From Streptomyces dioscori (lineage in GTDB: Bacteria > Actinomycetota > Actinomycetes > Streptomycetales > Streptomycetaceae), in assembly GCF_003024195.1 (NCBI RefSeq), contig NZ_KZ679038.1, forward strand, positions 496,001 to 560,000: a stretch of DNA of 64,000 nucleotides. The letters run 5' to 3'. Both the position numbers and the translations under genes were made by a program. The notes below the pieces were generated by a model. The model was not told the origin of the DNA and did no database searches. It saw nothing but the letters and a program-made list of their open reading frames with translations. This document shows positions 15,669 to 24,907 of the stretch, piece after piece. Positions within the stretch are counted from its first letter, which is position 1; each line of letters begins with the position of its first letter.

Positions 15669-16403
15669 CTACCGGGGTGTCAGGACACTGAACTCGTTGC
15701 CGTCGGGGTCGGTCATCGCCACGCCGCCGAGTTCGTCCTGGCCGGTGTCGAGGCGCTTCGCCCCGAGGGCGAGCAGCCGGTCGACCTCCGTCCGCAGGTC
15801 ACCGTCGGCGGCGGGAGCCAGGTCGAAGCGCAGCCGGTCCCTGCCCGTCCTCGGCGCCACCGGCGGCCCACCCCACGTGAACTTCGGTCCACCGTGCGGA
15901 GAGCGGATCGCGGTCTCCTGATCCTGGTCCCAGACCAGGGGCCAGCCGAGCGCCTTGCTCCAGAAGTACCCGACCTCCTGCGAGCCGTCGCAGGCCAGCG
16001 CTCCGATGAAGCCGCAGTCGGCGAGGAAGTTGTTGCCCGGCTCGATGACGCAGAACTCGTTGCCCTCCGGGTCCGCGAGCACCACGTGCTCCTCTTCGGG
16101 GAGCTGGCCGATGTCGATGTGCTGTGCGCCGAGTGCCAGCGCCCGCTCCACGGTCTGCCGCTGGTCCTCCAGGGACGTACTCGTCAGATCGAAGTGCATC
16201 CGGTTCTGGCCGGTCTTCCGCTCCCGCGACGGCAGGAACCGGAGGCGGAACCCGGTGTCGTCGGCAGGCAGGAGCACGATGCCGTCCTGCGGATCGTCGA
16301 CCGTCTCCCAGCCGAGGAAGCGTGACCAGAACCGCGCGAGACGCTCAGGTTCACTCGCGTCGAAAGTGAGCGCGAACAGCTGACAACTCGTGTCCCGGTC
16401 CAT
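15669..16403 (-). CDS. VOC-family (glyoxalase/bleomycin-resistance fold) protein, tandem domains
   Basis: 244 residues from ATG 16403 (GGGGGA 8 bases upstream). It has two consecutive VOC modules, each with WSRFLGWE / WSKALGWPLVW, a DRLRFDL or MHFDL strand, and a closing DPEGNEFCVIEP / DPDGNEFSVLTP metal-site strand. VOC proteins bind a divalent metal and act as glyoxalases, dioxygenases or drug-binding proteins. This two-domain form without other signatures is usually left as 'VOC family'. No functional neighbour helps. Confidence 0.88.
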   Translation of the reverse strand: MDRDTSCQLFALTFDASEPERLARFWSRFLGWETVDDPQDGIVLLPADDTGFRLRFLPSRERKTGQNRMHFDLTSTSLEDQRQTVERALALGAQHIDIGQLPEEEHVVLADPEGNEFCVIEPGNNFLADCGFIGALACDGSQEVGYFWSKALGWPLVWDQDQETAIRSPHGGPKFTWGGPPVAPRTGRDRLRFDLAPAADGDLRTEVDRLLALGAKRLDTGQDELGGVAMTDPDGNEFSVLTPR

Positions 16404-16567
16404 CTCTGGTCCCCCTGACTGGCGCTGGCGGCAAGGCGTGTGGTCGGCGCCTCGCACGCGAGCCTAGGCGTGCACCCGGCCCACCCGCATCCGGGTTTCC
16501 GCCGACGCACCGACGCACCGACGCTCAGCTCTACCGACCCACCGGGCTCACACGGGTTCACGCGGGT

Positions 16568-17740
16568 TCACACCGAGGAGTCGGGGTCGTGGGTCCGGTC
16601 GGGCCAGACGCCCACATGGTCCGGCTCCGCCGTCAGGCGGACGCGGCCGCGCAGACCGTAACGCTCCACGTGGTCCCGGGGCAGCTGGAGGCGGCCCGCG
16701 CGGTCCAGGACGGTGTACTCCTCGGCGCCCCCGCCGCCGGGCCCGCGCAGGGTCTCCGTCGACGTACGGCCGTCGCGGATACGGACCGTGCGGCGGACCT
16801 GTTCGGAGACGAGGGGGTCGTGGGTGACGACGAGGACGGTGGCGCCGAGTTCCTCGTTGGCACGGCGCAGTGCCGCGAAGACCTCCTCGCCGCTCGCGGT
16901 GTCGAGTTCGCCCGTGGGTTCGTCGGCGAGCAGCACGCGGGGCGAGTTGGCCGTGGCGACCGCGACGGCCACGCGCTGCTGTTCGCCGCCGGAGAGTTCG
17001 GCGGGACGCCGGTCGCGGCAGTGCGCGACGCCGAGGACGTCGAGGAGTTCGGCGGCGCGCGCGGCCCGTTTGCGGCGCGGTACACGCACGTACTTCATCG
17101 GCAGAGCCACGTTCTCCAGGGCCGTCAGGTACGGCAGCAGGTTGCGTCCCGTCTGCTGCCAGACGAAGCCGACGGTGTGCCGGCGGTAGCCGAGCCGCTC
17201 GCGTCGGCGCAGGGCGAGCAGGTCGTGCCCGGCGACCCGGGCGCGGCCCGCCGTGGGCAGGTCGAGTCCGGAGAGGATGGACAGCAGGGTCGACTTGCCG
17301 GAGCCGGAGGCGCCGACGAGTGCCACGCACTCGCCCTCCTCGACGACCAGGTCGAGGCCCTGGAGCGCCTGGACCTCGACCTCGTCGGTGCGGTAGACGC
17401 GGACCAGGTTGTCGCAGACGACGAGCCCGTCGTCGGCGCCCGCGGGCGGCCGCCGGGCGCCGCGGGCCCGCTCCTCCAGCTGCCGGAGGTCGCTCGCCTG
17501 CCGCGAGTCGCCGGGCTGCCTCGGGTCGCTCGCCTGCCGCGAGCTGCCGGGCCGCCTCGGGCCGCCGAGATGCCCCGGATCGCCTAGTTGTGCCGGGGCG
17601 TCGAGCTTCCGCGGTTCACCGGACTGCCTCGGGCCGCCGAGCTGCCGCGGTTCATCAAGCTCACCCGGTTCACCGGGCGGCGCCGGTGCGCCGAGTCGGC
17701 GCGGGTCGCTCCCCTGCCGGTCCCCCTGCGGTTCAGTCAT
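16568..17740 (-). CDS. MacB/LolD-type ABC transporter ATP-binding protein
   Basis: 390 residues. The first 100 are a low-complexity Pro/Arg/Gln/Gly tail of repeated PRQxGEPR-like units, unusual for this family. The ATPase core follows: Walker A GASGSGKST, Q-loop FVWQQTGRNLLPY, signature LSGGEQQRVAVA, Walker B VLLADEPTGELD, switch VVTHD. The closest class is the ATPase that works with FtsX-like permeases for mechanotransmission or lipoprotein/peptide export. Its start overlaps the permease gene by 8 bases, so the three genes to 24105 form one leftward operon. Confidence 0.92.
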   Translation of the reverse strand: MTEPQGDRQGSDPRRLGAPAPPGEPGELDEPRQLGGPRQSGEPRKLDAPAQLGDPGHLGGPRRPGSSRQASDPRQPGDSRQASDLRQLEERARGARRPPAGADDGLVVCDNLVRVYRTDEVEVQALQGLDLVVEEGECVALVGASGSGKSTLLSILSGLDLPTAGRARVAGHDLLALRRRERLGYRRHTVGFVWQQTGRNLLPYLTALENVALPMKYVRVPRRKRAARAAELLDVLGVAHCRDRRPAELSGGEQQRVAVAVATANSPRVLLADEPTGELDTASGEEVFAALRRANEELGATVLVVTHDPLVSEQVRRTVRIRDGRTSTETLRGPGGGGAEEYTVLDRAGRLQLPRDHVERYGLRGRVRLTAEPDHVGVWPDRTHDPDSSV

Positions 17741-20684
17741 CGTTTCTCCCCAGTCTCAGGACCGCGCCGAGCCCGCGGCGGCGTCCGATCCAGGTCTCCA
17801 CGCCGACCGCCGCGAGCACCAGGACGCCCAGCCCCGCTCCCAGAGCGGCGGTCAGCAGCAGGTCGGGGTGGGGCGCGGGGGCGGCGGGCCCGCCCGTGAA
17901 CTCCCGCAGGTTCAGAGCGGGTCCGAGCAGCGCGGGCAGTGTCAGTCCCAGGGCGATGCCGCCCGTCACGGCCGCCAGCACCATCGGCAGCAGTTGCAGC
18001 AGGTGCAGCCCCGAGGTGGCCCGGTCGCCGAGGCCGAGCGTGCGCAGGTACGCGGTGGTGCGGCCGCGGGCCGGTGCGGACAGCAGGAGTTCGAGGACCA
18101 GTGCCAGCAGCGCGAGGAGCACGGCGAGCGCGGTACATGTGGTGTGTGCGGCCCGCAGGACGTCGATCATGCCGTCGGCCGCGGCGTCGGCCTGTTCCTC
18201 GGAGCGGATACGCAGTTCACCGAGGGCGGTGTCGTCGGTGGCGCGCGGCACCAGTGCTCGCAGTGCCTCCACGTCCAGGCGCGGGCCGTACAGCAGCAGT
18301 GAGGTGCCCTCGAAATCGCTCGCCTCGATCGCTCCGAGGTCACGGTTGTCGGCGAGCAGCATGCGTTCCCGGGCGGGCGTCGTGCCACGGACGGGGCCCA
18401 GCGCGGGGTCGTGGCGTACGCCCTCGGGCAGCGCGCCGACGACACGCAGGCGCAGTTCTCTGCCGTGGGAGGGGATGGTGAACAGGGCGCCGGTGCGGGC
18501 CCCGGTGGCCAGGACCCTGATGTCCTTGCCCGTCCGGGGGCCGGTCAGCCCGGCGTCGTAGAGTGCGCGCGCCGCTGTCGAGCCGGGGGCAGCGGCGCGC
18601 AGCCGGGCGCCGTCGACGCCGACCAGGCTCGCCACGCCGTACCGGTTGCCGCTGGTCGCGCTCGTCGGGTCGACGCGCAACTGGCGGACGCCGACGGTTT
18701 CCTGCACTCCGCGCACCTGGCCCAGTCGCTCGGCGATGTCGGGGTTGCGGCCCGCGCCGAGGTAGGAGGCGTCGGCGCCGACCTGCCACGCGGCGGCGGC
18801 CCGGCGGCCGTCGGCGAGTGTGCCGGCCACCAGACCGCCGAACACCGCTCCGGCCAGCGTCACCACCAGGACCAGCAGCGCGAGTGCCCGGGCCGGCGCC
18901 TCCTTCGCGGCCCGGGAGAGCGCGACGAGCGTCACGACACCTCGTCGCCGCGCCGAACAGCGCGCCAGGAGCCGTACGGGCAGCGGATAGACGCGTACGA
19001 GGACGGCGACGGTGGCCAGTCCGAGGAGGGCGGGCACGGCGGCGAGCAGCGGGTCGGGTCCGGCTTCCCCGGCGGTGCCCCGGGTCCGCAGCGCGAACAC
19101 ACCGGCCGCGGCGAGGAGGAGTACCGCCGCCTCGGCGAAGACGCGGCGCCCTGCCGCGTACGGGGCCGGATCGGGTCCGGTGCGGACGGCACGCTCGCGC
19201 AGGGCGTGCCAGGTGAGGGCGGGCAGCAGCAGCCAGACGAGTGCGGCGACCAGGAGCCCTTGCCGGTACGCGGGTTGGGGGCCCGGCAGCGAGTGTGCGG
19301 CGGCGACGCCCGCCAGCAGTCCGAGCAGCACGGCGGGCGCTGTCCGAGCCGCTCTCGCCAGCGCGAGGCCGGTCGCGGAGGCGCCGCGGGCTCGCTGCAG
19401 CCGGTGGGCGTCGAGGCTGCGGCGTACCGCGAGCAGCGCGGTGACGGCGGCGGCGAGCAGACCGACGACCAGCAGGGACGCGAGCGCGAAGGAGATCACG
19501 ACACGGCCCTGCCGCCACTGCCGGCCGAAGTCGGTGAGCGCGTCGGGCAGGTGTGAGCCGTTCCGCAGGGTGGAGGCGGGGTGCGCGCCGATCTCGCAGT
19601 ACATACCGCCGAAGTCGGCGATGTCGCCGCAGAAGACGGACCGGGCGTCGTCCGGGTAGGCGGTGAGCAGTCGCTGCAGTTCGCTGCGCCCCTGGTCGTC
19701 GGCGAACCGCGCGGCGGTGCCGGGGTCGAGGTCCAGACGCAGCCCCCAGGTGACGGTGAGCGTGGCACCGGCGTGTGTCTGGAGAGCGGTGACGGTGCGG
19801 GGCGCGACGAGGGCGCGGGCTTCCCAGTCGAGCGCGGCGGCGCTGCGCGGCGGATGCCTGGACGGGCGTGCCAGCGCGGGCTGTTCACGCCACAGTCGGC
19901 CACTGCCCGAGCCCTCGGCGCTCTTCTCCTCGGTCCTCCCGGTCCTCCCGCTCCCCCCGCTCCTCCCGGTCGTCTCGGTCCTCTGGGTCCTCTCGGAGTC
20001 GTCGGCGCCGTGGTCGTCGTCCGTCGTGAAGAAGCCGACGACGACGGCCGTGGCTTCGACGTTCCGCAATGCGCCCGGCCGCAGCGGGAGTTGCTGTCCG
20101 AGTCGCAGGCGCAGCGCATCGCGGGTCCGGGTGGAGAGGGCGATCTCGACGCGCTCACCGTCCGGGGCGGGCGGTCGTCCTTCGGCGTAGGAGGCCCGCT
20201 TCGGCGCGTCGGAGGCGTACACCAGGCCGAGTCCCACCTTTCCGGCGGCCGTCGTGGTGGCGAGGGTCGGCAGCGCGACCCGGGTCGAGTCGTGTACGAG
20301 GCCGCCGTTCAGGGCGTCGGGGGCCGCGTTCACGATCACATCGGTGACCGGGAGCAGGTCCTCGGCCAGATCGCTCGCCCAGCTGTCGGAGCCCTGGGCG
20401 CCCCGCGCCGGTTCGAACTGCGCGCCGAGCTGGATTCCGGGCCCGGCCCGCTGTTCCAGGGCCAGCCGGGAGGCGAGGGCGCGCCCGGCGAGCCGGTCGA
20501 GGAGCGCGGGCCCGGCGGCGGCGACCGCGGTGAGCAGCGCAACCAGCACGGCCAGGCAGACCAACAGCGGCAGATCGGCGCGCGCCTCGCGCACGGCGAC
20601 GGAACGGAGGGCTGGGGAGGAGCGCCCGGCCGCTCCTCCCGCATCACGCGAGACGAGAGAGCGCGGCACTCGCGAGAACCGCAT
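17733..20684 (-). CDS. Large FtsX-like ABC transporter permease
   Basis: 983 residues from ATG 20684 (GGGAGGG upstream). There is an N-terminal membrane helix (LLVCLAVLVALLTAVAAAG), a large extracytoplasmic domain of about 300 residues, two groups of helices in the middle, a second external domain, and a C-terminal FtsX bundle (TALAVLLALLALVLELLL, VLAAVTGGIALGLTL). A Ser/Glu/Arg/Thr-rich linker (about 205-235) is likely disordered. Such duplicated FtsX proteins pair with MacB-type ATPases. The substrate is unknown. Confidence 0.88.
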   Translation of the reverse strand: MRFSRVPRSLVSRDAGGAAGRSSPALRSVAVREARADLPLLVCLAVLVALLTAVAAAGPALLDRLAGRALASRLALEQRAGPGIQLGAQFEPARGAQGSDSWASDLAEDLLPVTDVIVNAAPDALNGGLVHDSTRVALPTLATTTAAGKVGLGLVYASDAPKRASYAEGRPPAPDGERVEIALSTRTRDALRLRLGQQLPLRPGALRNVEATAVVVGFFTTDDDHGADDSERTQRTETTGRSGGSGRTGRTEEKSAEGSGSGRLWREQPALARPSRHPPRSAAALDWEARALVAPRTVTALQTHAGATLTVTWGLRLDLDPGTAARFADDQGRSELQRLLTAYPDDARSVFCGDIADFGGMYCEIGAHPASTLRNGSHLPDALTDFGRQWRQGRVVISFALASLLVVGLLAAAVTALLAVRRSLDAHRLQRARGASATGLALARAARTAPAVLLGLLAGVAAAHSLPGPQPAYRQGLLVAALVWLLLPALTWHALRERAVRTGPDPAPYAAGRRVFAEAAVLLLAAAGVFALRTRGTAGEAGPDPLLAAVPALLGLATVAVLVRVYPLPVRLLARCSARRRGVVTLVALSRAAKEAPARALALLVLVVTLAGAVFGGLVAGTLADGRRAAAAWQVGADASYLGAGRNPDIAERLGQVRGVQETVGVRQLRVDPTSATSGNRYGVASLVGVDGARLRAAAPGSTAARALYDAGLTGPRTGKDIRVLATGARTGALFTIPSHGRELRLRVVGALPEGVRHDPALGPVRGTTPARERMLLADNRDLGAIEASDFEGTSLLLYGPRLDVEALRALVPRATDDTALGELRIRSEEQADAAADGMIDVLRAAHTTCTALAVLLALLALVLELLLSAPARGRTTAYLRTLGLGDRATSGLHLLQLLPMVLAAVTGGIALGLTLPALLGPALNLREFTGGPAAPAPHPDLLLTAALGAGLGVLVLAAVGVETWIGRRRGLGAVLRLGRNDD

Positions 20685-20790
20685 CACCGGCCCTCCCCAC
20701 CGCAGCGGACAACCGCCCGGCGCGACCGCGACATCACTGGGCCTCCCCACCACACGAAACCAACCGACCGACACACCCGCGAGGGCCGCC

Positions 20791-23700
20791 TCATCGGTCC
20801 TCACCCGCGCGCAGTACCCGGGCCAGGTCGATCCGGCCCAGGAAACGGGCTACGACGGTCACGACCGCGCAGATCATGAGGGTCGTGGCGCCCGCGGTGA
20901 GGGTCACGCGTGCCCAGGGCACGGCGGTGAGCAGGCCGGGGTAGACCGGTCTGCCGGTGTCGTCGACCGTGACCACCGGCATGATCGTGGCGGCCAGCGC
21001 GGTGCCGAGCAGGGTGCCGAGGACCGCCGCCACCGCGGCCAGCGCGAGCTGTTCCGTCCACAGGTACGCGGCGAGCTGTCCGCGGCGTACACCGAGTGCC
21101 CGCAGCAGCGCGAACTCCCGTGTCCTGGCGCGTGCCGAGAGGGCGGTGTGCAGGGTGAAACCCACGACGGCGAACGCCGGCGCCAGGACGAGGCACAGCG
21201 TGAGCGCTCCGCGTGCCCCTTGCCGCAGTGGATCGGCGGCGAGCCGGGCCCGCATCCGCGGCACGTCGACGGCCGTACCGAGGCGGGGATCGGCGCGGAC
21301 AGCGTCCAGTGCCGCCGTCGCGTCCCCGTGGTCGGCGGCCACCCACCAGGCGGACTCGGCGGCGGGCAGGGTGCCGCCGAGGACGAACTGGGCGGCCATG
21401 GCCCGGGAGTCGACGAGGAGCCGCGGCCGGTCACGGTCGGCGCCCGGCACGGCATCGATCTCGCCGACGATCCTGAGGCGGGCGCTGCCACCGCCGGCGC
21501 GCTGCATCGTGACCGTGTCCCCCACGCGGGCCACACCGGAGGAGAGCAGCACGCGGTCGGCGAGCGCGGGCAGGGCCGGCCGTCCCTTGGCGCGGTCCGT
21601 GCCGAGCCGCACGCTCCATGTGGGGTACTTGAGGTCGGTGTCCGGTCCGCGCAGCACCGCGTCGAGGAGTGTGCCGGGCGCCGGGCGGTCGGAGCAGAGC
21701 ACGGGTCCCGGAGCGCTCTTGGGCGGTCGGCGCGGTGCGGCGCCCGGACATCCGGCGACCCTCCGGTCGGGGACGTCGGCGCGCAGGTCGTGCCAGGCGG
21801 CGGGCCGGGTGAGGCCGGGCACGCGGTCGACGGAGAGCCGGTAGGTGCGTCGTACCGTCTCGCCGGTCATGCTCAGACCGAGCTGCACGATACGCGCACC
21901 ACCGCCACCGGCATCTCCGCCACCTCCACCTCCATCGGCATCGCCATCGCGATCGCCGCCTCCGCCACCGTCACCGCCGCCGCCGCCGACCGGCACCTTC
22001 AGCCGCACGGTACGGGCCGCGCCGCCGGTGTCCTCGATGACGGTCTCGCTCGCGCGGGTGAGGCCGTCGGCGTCCACGAAGTGCACGGTGAGCCTGACCG
22101 GCACGGGGGTGCCGGGCCCGTCCGCGGACAGCCGTACGCGCAGGGGGAGTTCGCGTGCCGAACCGCTGAGCGGCAACCCGTACGCGGGGATGTCCCGGCC
22201 GAGCGGGGCGACGAGTTCGGGCACCGGCCGGTCGGCGAGATCGGGACGCAGGGCGGGTGCGGGACCGCGCGCGGTGTTGATGCCGGTGACGGTCGTCCAG
22301 CTCTGGCCGAGATAGCCGTTGGCTTCGACCACGGGCGTGACGGCCGTGGCGCCGGGCAGTGCGGCGTACGCGGCACGGCGCTCGGCGACGGGGAGCCGTC
22401 GGCCGGGGTCGATCCGCAGGTCGGCGCCGACCCGGAAGACCGCCTGGTCGTGGTCGCCGCGGTCCAGGATCGCGAGGGCGGTGCTACTGAGCGCGGCGAC
22501 GGCCAGCGCGAGGGTCACCAGCAGGGTGGGGCCGGCGTGCCGTGCCGCCCGCCGGGCGATCTGCCAGCCGCCCAGGGGCAGTACGAGTCCGCTGCCGCGC
22601 CGGGCGAGGGGGTCGGCGACCCGGGCGGCCGACGGCAGCGCCCGCAGGACGAGCAGCCCCGCCGCGCAGGTCATCGCGACGGGCGCGAGGATCAGTACCG
22701 GGTCGACGCCGCCGCCGGTCACCGGCGAACGGTACTGGCGCAGTTGCAGCCAGCCGACCACGGCGACGACGGCCAGTGCCACATCGGCGCCGAGCCGCTG
22801 TGCCCCCGCGAACCGGCCGAGCCGCAGCCGCAGTCGGCGCACCGCGTGCCGGTCCCGGACCGTCCGCACGGTGGGCAGCAGCAGGGCCACGCCGTGCACC
22901 GCGACGGCGAGCAGCGCGGCCACCCAGCCCGCCGTCAGGGTCGCCGAGGCGGGTACGTCGCCGGGGATCAGCCCGGCCCGGTCGAGGAGACGGAGCAGCG
23001 GTCCGGCGAGGAAGGGTGCGGCCAGTCCCGCGGGGAGGGCGACGGCCGCCCACTGTGCCGCCGTCGACAAGGCCAGCCGTGGGGTTCCGGCGCCGCGGGC
23101 GGCCAGGAGCGCGAGTTCGGGCCGGCGGTGTTCGGCGAGCTGGCGTGCGGTGAGCACGAGGGCGGCGGCGGCCAGGGCGGCGAGCAGGGTCGCCGGGATG
23201 TAGAGGCCCGCGCGGGCCACGGCGATGGGGGTGGTCAGCTCGTCGAGGGCGTTGTCGAGGGTGGACCTGACGTCGAGTTCGGTGGTGACGGGTGCGCCAC
23301 GGAACACGGACAACGAGGTGTCACTGCCACTGAACGCGTCGGCACGCCGTTTCAGGGGACCGATGTCGCCGAGCCGCAGTCCGCCGGTGTCCGGCACGCC
23401 CAGCCACACCGCGTCGGCGTCCCTGGCCAGGCCGGGAGTTGTCGCGAGTGCCTGCCGCGGTACCAGCGCCATGGAGTCGGGGGTGCCGAAGGCGGGGCTC
23501 AGGCTCGCCCAGACGGCCGGGCTGCGGCCCCCCGCCCGGTACAGCCCGGCCACTCGCATCCGCACCTGCGGGCCGCTGTCCGGCTGCACTCGCAGTTCGT
23601 CGCCGGGCCGCACCGCGAGCTCGGCCGCGAACACCTCGCTCAGCGCGGTCTCGACACCCCCTCCGGTCGTTGCCCGCGGCCAGCGGCCCGCCACCAGCTC

Positions 23701-24105
23701 GGCGTGCCTGCTCGTCTCCTGGATCGCGACGAGCGTGACCAGGGTGTCGTCGCGCCGACGGCCGTCCACCTCTGTCACGGCGAGCGCGGCGGAGCGGCCG
23801 GCCGGGGCCCGTAGGACGGACCAGGTGTGATGCGGTACGCCGTCGAAGGCACGGCCGACGGCGGCACGTACCAGCCCGTCGACCTCGTCCGTGCCGCGCG
23901 GGCGGTACGCGCCGGAGACCTCGACGATGGCCTCCGGGTCGCGGGCGAGCCGCCGCTGCGTCCCGTCCTCCACGGCCTTCTCGGTGAGTGCCGCGAGCGC
24001 GGCCAGGACGGTGGCGGCGAGCAGCACGGCGAGTCCCGCGGCCCCCAGCACCAGTCCGTGGTGCGCGGTTCCACGCACTGCTTCGGGCGCGCGTCTCCCG
24101 CTCAA
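20791..24105 (-). CDS. Second large FtsX-like ABC transporter permease
   Basis: 1104 residues from TTG 24105, preferred because GGAGG lies 8 bases upstream. Same plan as its neighbour: an N-terminal helix (LAVLLAATVLAALAAL), an external domain with VAGRWPRATTGGGVETALSEVFA-like MacB features, central helices, a second external domain, and a C-terminal FtsX set. A glycine/aspartate-rich run (about residues 710-740) interrupts the second external domain and probably forms a flexible loop. With the other permease it could form a heterodimer served by the single ATPase. Confidence 0.87.
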   Translation of the reverse strand: MSGRRAPEAVRGTAHHGLVLGAAGLAVLLAATVLAALAALTEKAVEDGTQRRLARDPEAIVEVSGAYRPRGTDEVDGLVRAAVGRAFDGVPHHTWSVLRAPAGRSAALAVTEVDGRRRDDTLVTLVAIQETSRHAELVAGRWPRATTGGGVETALSEVFAAELAVRPGDELRVQPDSGPQVRMRVAGLYRAGGRSPAVWASLSPAFGTPDSMALVPRQALATTPGLARDADAVWLGVPDTGGLRLGDIGPLKRRADAFSGSDTSLSVFRGAPVTTELDVRSTLDNALDELTTPIAVARAGLYIPATLLAALAAAALVLTARQLAEHRRPELALLAARGAGTPRLALSTAAQWAAVALPAGLAAPFLAGPLLRLLDRAGLIPGDVPASATLTAGWVAALLAVAVHGVALLLPTVRTVRDRHAVRRLRLRLGRFAGAQRLGADVALAVVAVVGWLQLRQYRSPVTGGGVDPVLILAPVAMTCAAGLLVLRALPSAARVADPLARRGSGLVLPLGGWQIARRAARHAGPTLLVTLALAVAALSSTALAILDRGDHDQAVFRVGADLRIDPGRRLPVAERRAAYAALPGATAVTPVVEANGYLGQSWTTVTGINTARGPAPALRPDLADRPVPELVAPLGRDIPAYGLPLSGSARELPLRVRLSADGPGTPVPVRLTVHFVDADGLTRASETVIEDTGGAARTVRLKVPVGGGGGDGGGGGDRDGDADGGGGGGDAGGGGARIVQLGLSMTGETVRRTYRLSVDRVPGLTRPAAWHDLRADVPDRRVAGCPGAAPRRPPKSAPGPVLCSDRPAPGTLLDAVLRGPDTDLKYPTWSVRLGTDRAKGRPALPALADRVLLSSGVARVGDTVTMQRAGGGSARLRIVGEIDAVPGADRDRPRLLVDSRAMAAQFVLGGTLPAAESAWWVAADHGDATAALDAVRADPRLGTAVDVPRMRARLAADPLRQGARGALTLCLVLAPAFAVVGFTLHTALSARARTREFALLRALGVRRGQLAAYLWTEQLALAAVAAVLGTLLGTALAATIMPVVTVDDTGRPVYPGLLTAVPWARVTLTAGATTLMICAVVTVVARFLGRIDLARVLRAGEDR

Positions 24106-24222
24106 CTCGCCGGCCTCCCCCCGTACGGCCAGCCACAGTATGGGACTGTCCGTTCGAGGCCCGCAATCGTCCGGGAGGGCCTGGCCGGATGAGGTCCGTG
24201 CCAGGCGCGGCCTGAAAAGTGG

Positions 24223-24771
24223 CTACTCCGGGAGTTCGAGCATGGGTTCGCCGCAGGACTGGCACTCGGCGTACACGTCGAGTTCGTTGAGTATCTCGGC
24301 GTATTCGGGATGGCCCTTGAGGGCGGCCACGGCGGCGAGCAGGTAGCGGGTCGAGATCTGGTCGTGCTCCGCCGTGGCCAGCGTCTCGGCCAGGAGAGCC
24401 AGGGCCTCCGGAAGGGCCTGGCGGTAGGCGTCAGCGATGTCGTCGGGCAGGTCGGCGGGGACCTCTCCGAGTTCACCGGAGCAGATGGCCACGAGGCCGA
24501 CGACGTACAGGTAGTCGTCGCGCTCGGACCGGACCGCCGGCAGGCCGCGCGCGAGGGTGACCAGGTGGGGCACGGCGGCGTAGGCGGCCGGCCAGGCGGT
24601 TCCCTCGGAACACAGGTAGGGCCACAGGTCGGAGAAACGCTCACCGTTCGTGGGATCCGCCATCAGTTGCCGCAACTCGTCCGGGACGAAGGGCGCGTCC
24701 GGCGCACCCCGTCCTTCGGACCAGTTCCGGTGGTCGAGGGCGGGCCAGCGCGGGTCGTCCAGAGAGATCAT
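24223..24771 (-). CDS. Hypothetical protein with HEAT-like helices and a CxxC
   Basis: 182 residues. Mostly helical: SDLWPYLCSEGTAWPAAYAA, VPHLVTLARGLPAV, LYVVGLVAICSGEL, AYRQALPEALALLAETLA. The WPYL..EGT..PAAYAAVPHLV pattern resembles HEAT-like hypothetical proteins, some encoded near toxin genes; that link is tentative. The C-terminus has ECQSCGEPML, a single CxxC. It stands alone between the FtsX system and the ABC operon, with no toxin gene seen. Confidence 0.6.
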   Translation of the reverse strand: MISLDDPRWPALDHRNWSEGRGAPDAPFVPDELRQLMADPTNGERFSDLWPYLCSEGTAWPAAYAAVPHLVTLARGLPAVRSERDDYLYVVGLVAICSGELGEVPADLPDDIADAYRQALPEALALLAETLATAEHDQISTRYLLAAVAALKGHPEYAEILNELDVYAECQSCGEPMLELPE

Positions 24772-24856
24772 GGGCGAGAGTGTAAGCGGACCGCAACTGG
24801 CTTACGTGTACTGGCTTTTGGCACGCTACGAGGCCGCGGCCCGAGGTGCGGAGGAG

Positions 24857-24896
24857 GCGTCCCGCCGGCCGGCCTCACGGAGAGCCGGCGGGACGC
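24857..24896 (-). terminator. Hairpin terminator of the sulfonate ABC operon
   Basis: GCGTCCCGCCGGC (24857-24869) and GCCGGCGGGACGC (24884-24896) form a perfect 13-bp stem with a 14-base loop, 11 bases past the stop of the ATPase gene. Confidence 0.85.
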
Positions 24897-24907
24897 AGAG
24901 TGAGGGT

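Noticed and set aside
21890..21985. Possible frameshift or recent repeat insertion at the Gly/Asp-rich stretch of the second permease
   Set aside because: The frame stays open and the flanking domain continues normally, so it is an in-frame low-complexity loop.
20254..23814. 1186-codon open frame on the plus strand
   Set aside because: Antisense to two FtsX permease genes; translation is Arg/Gly/Gln-rich with no domain.
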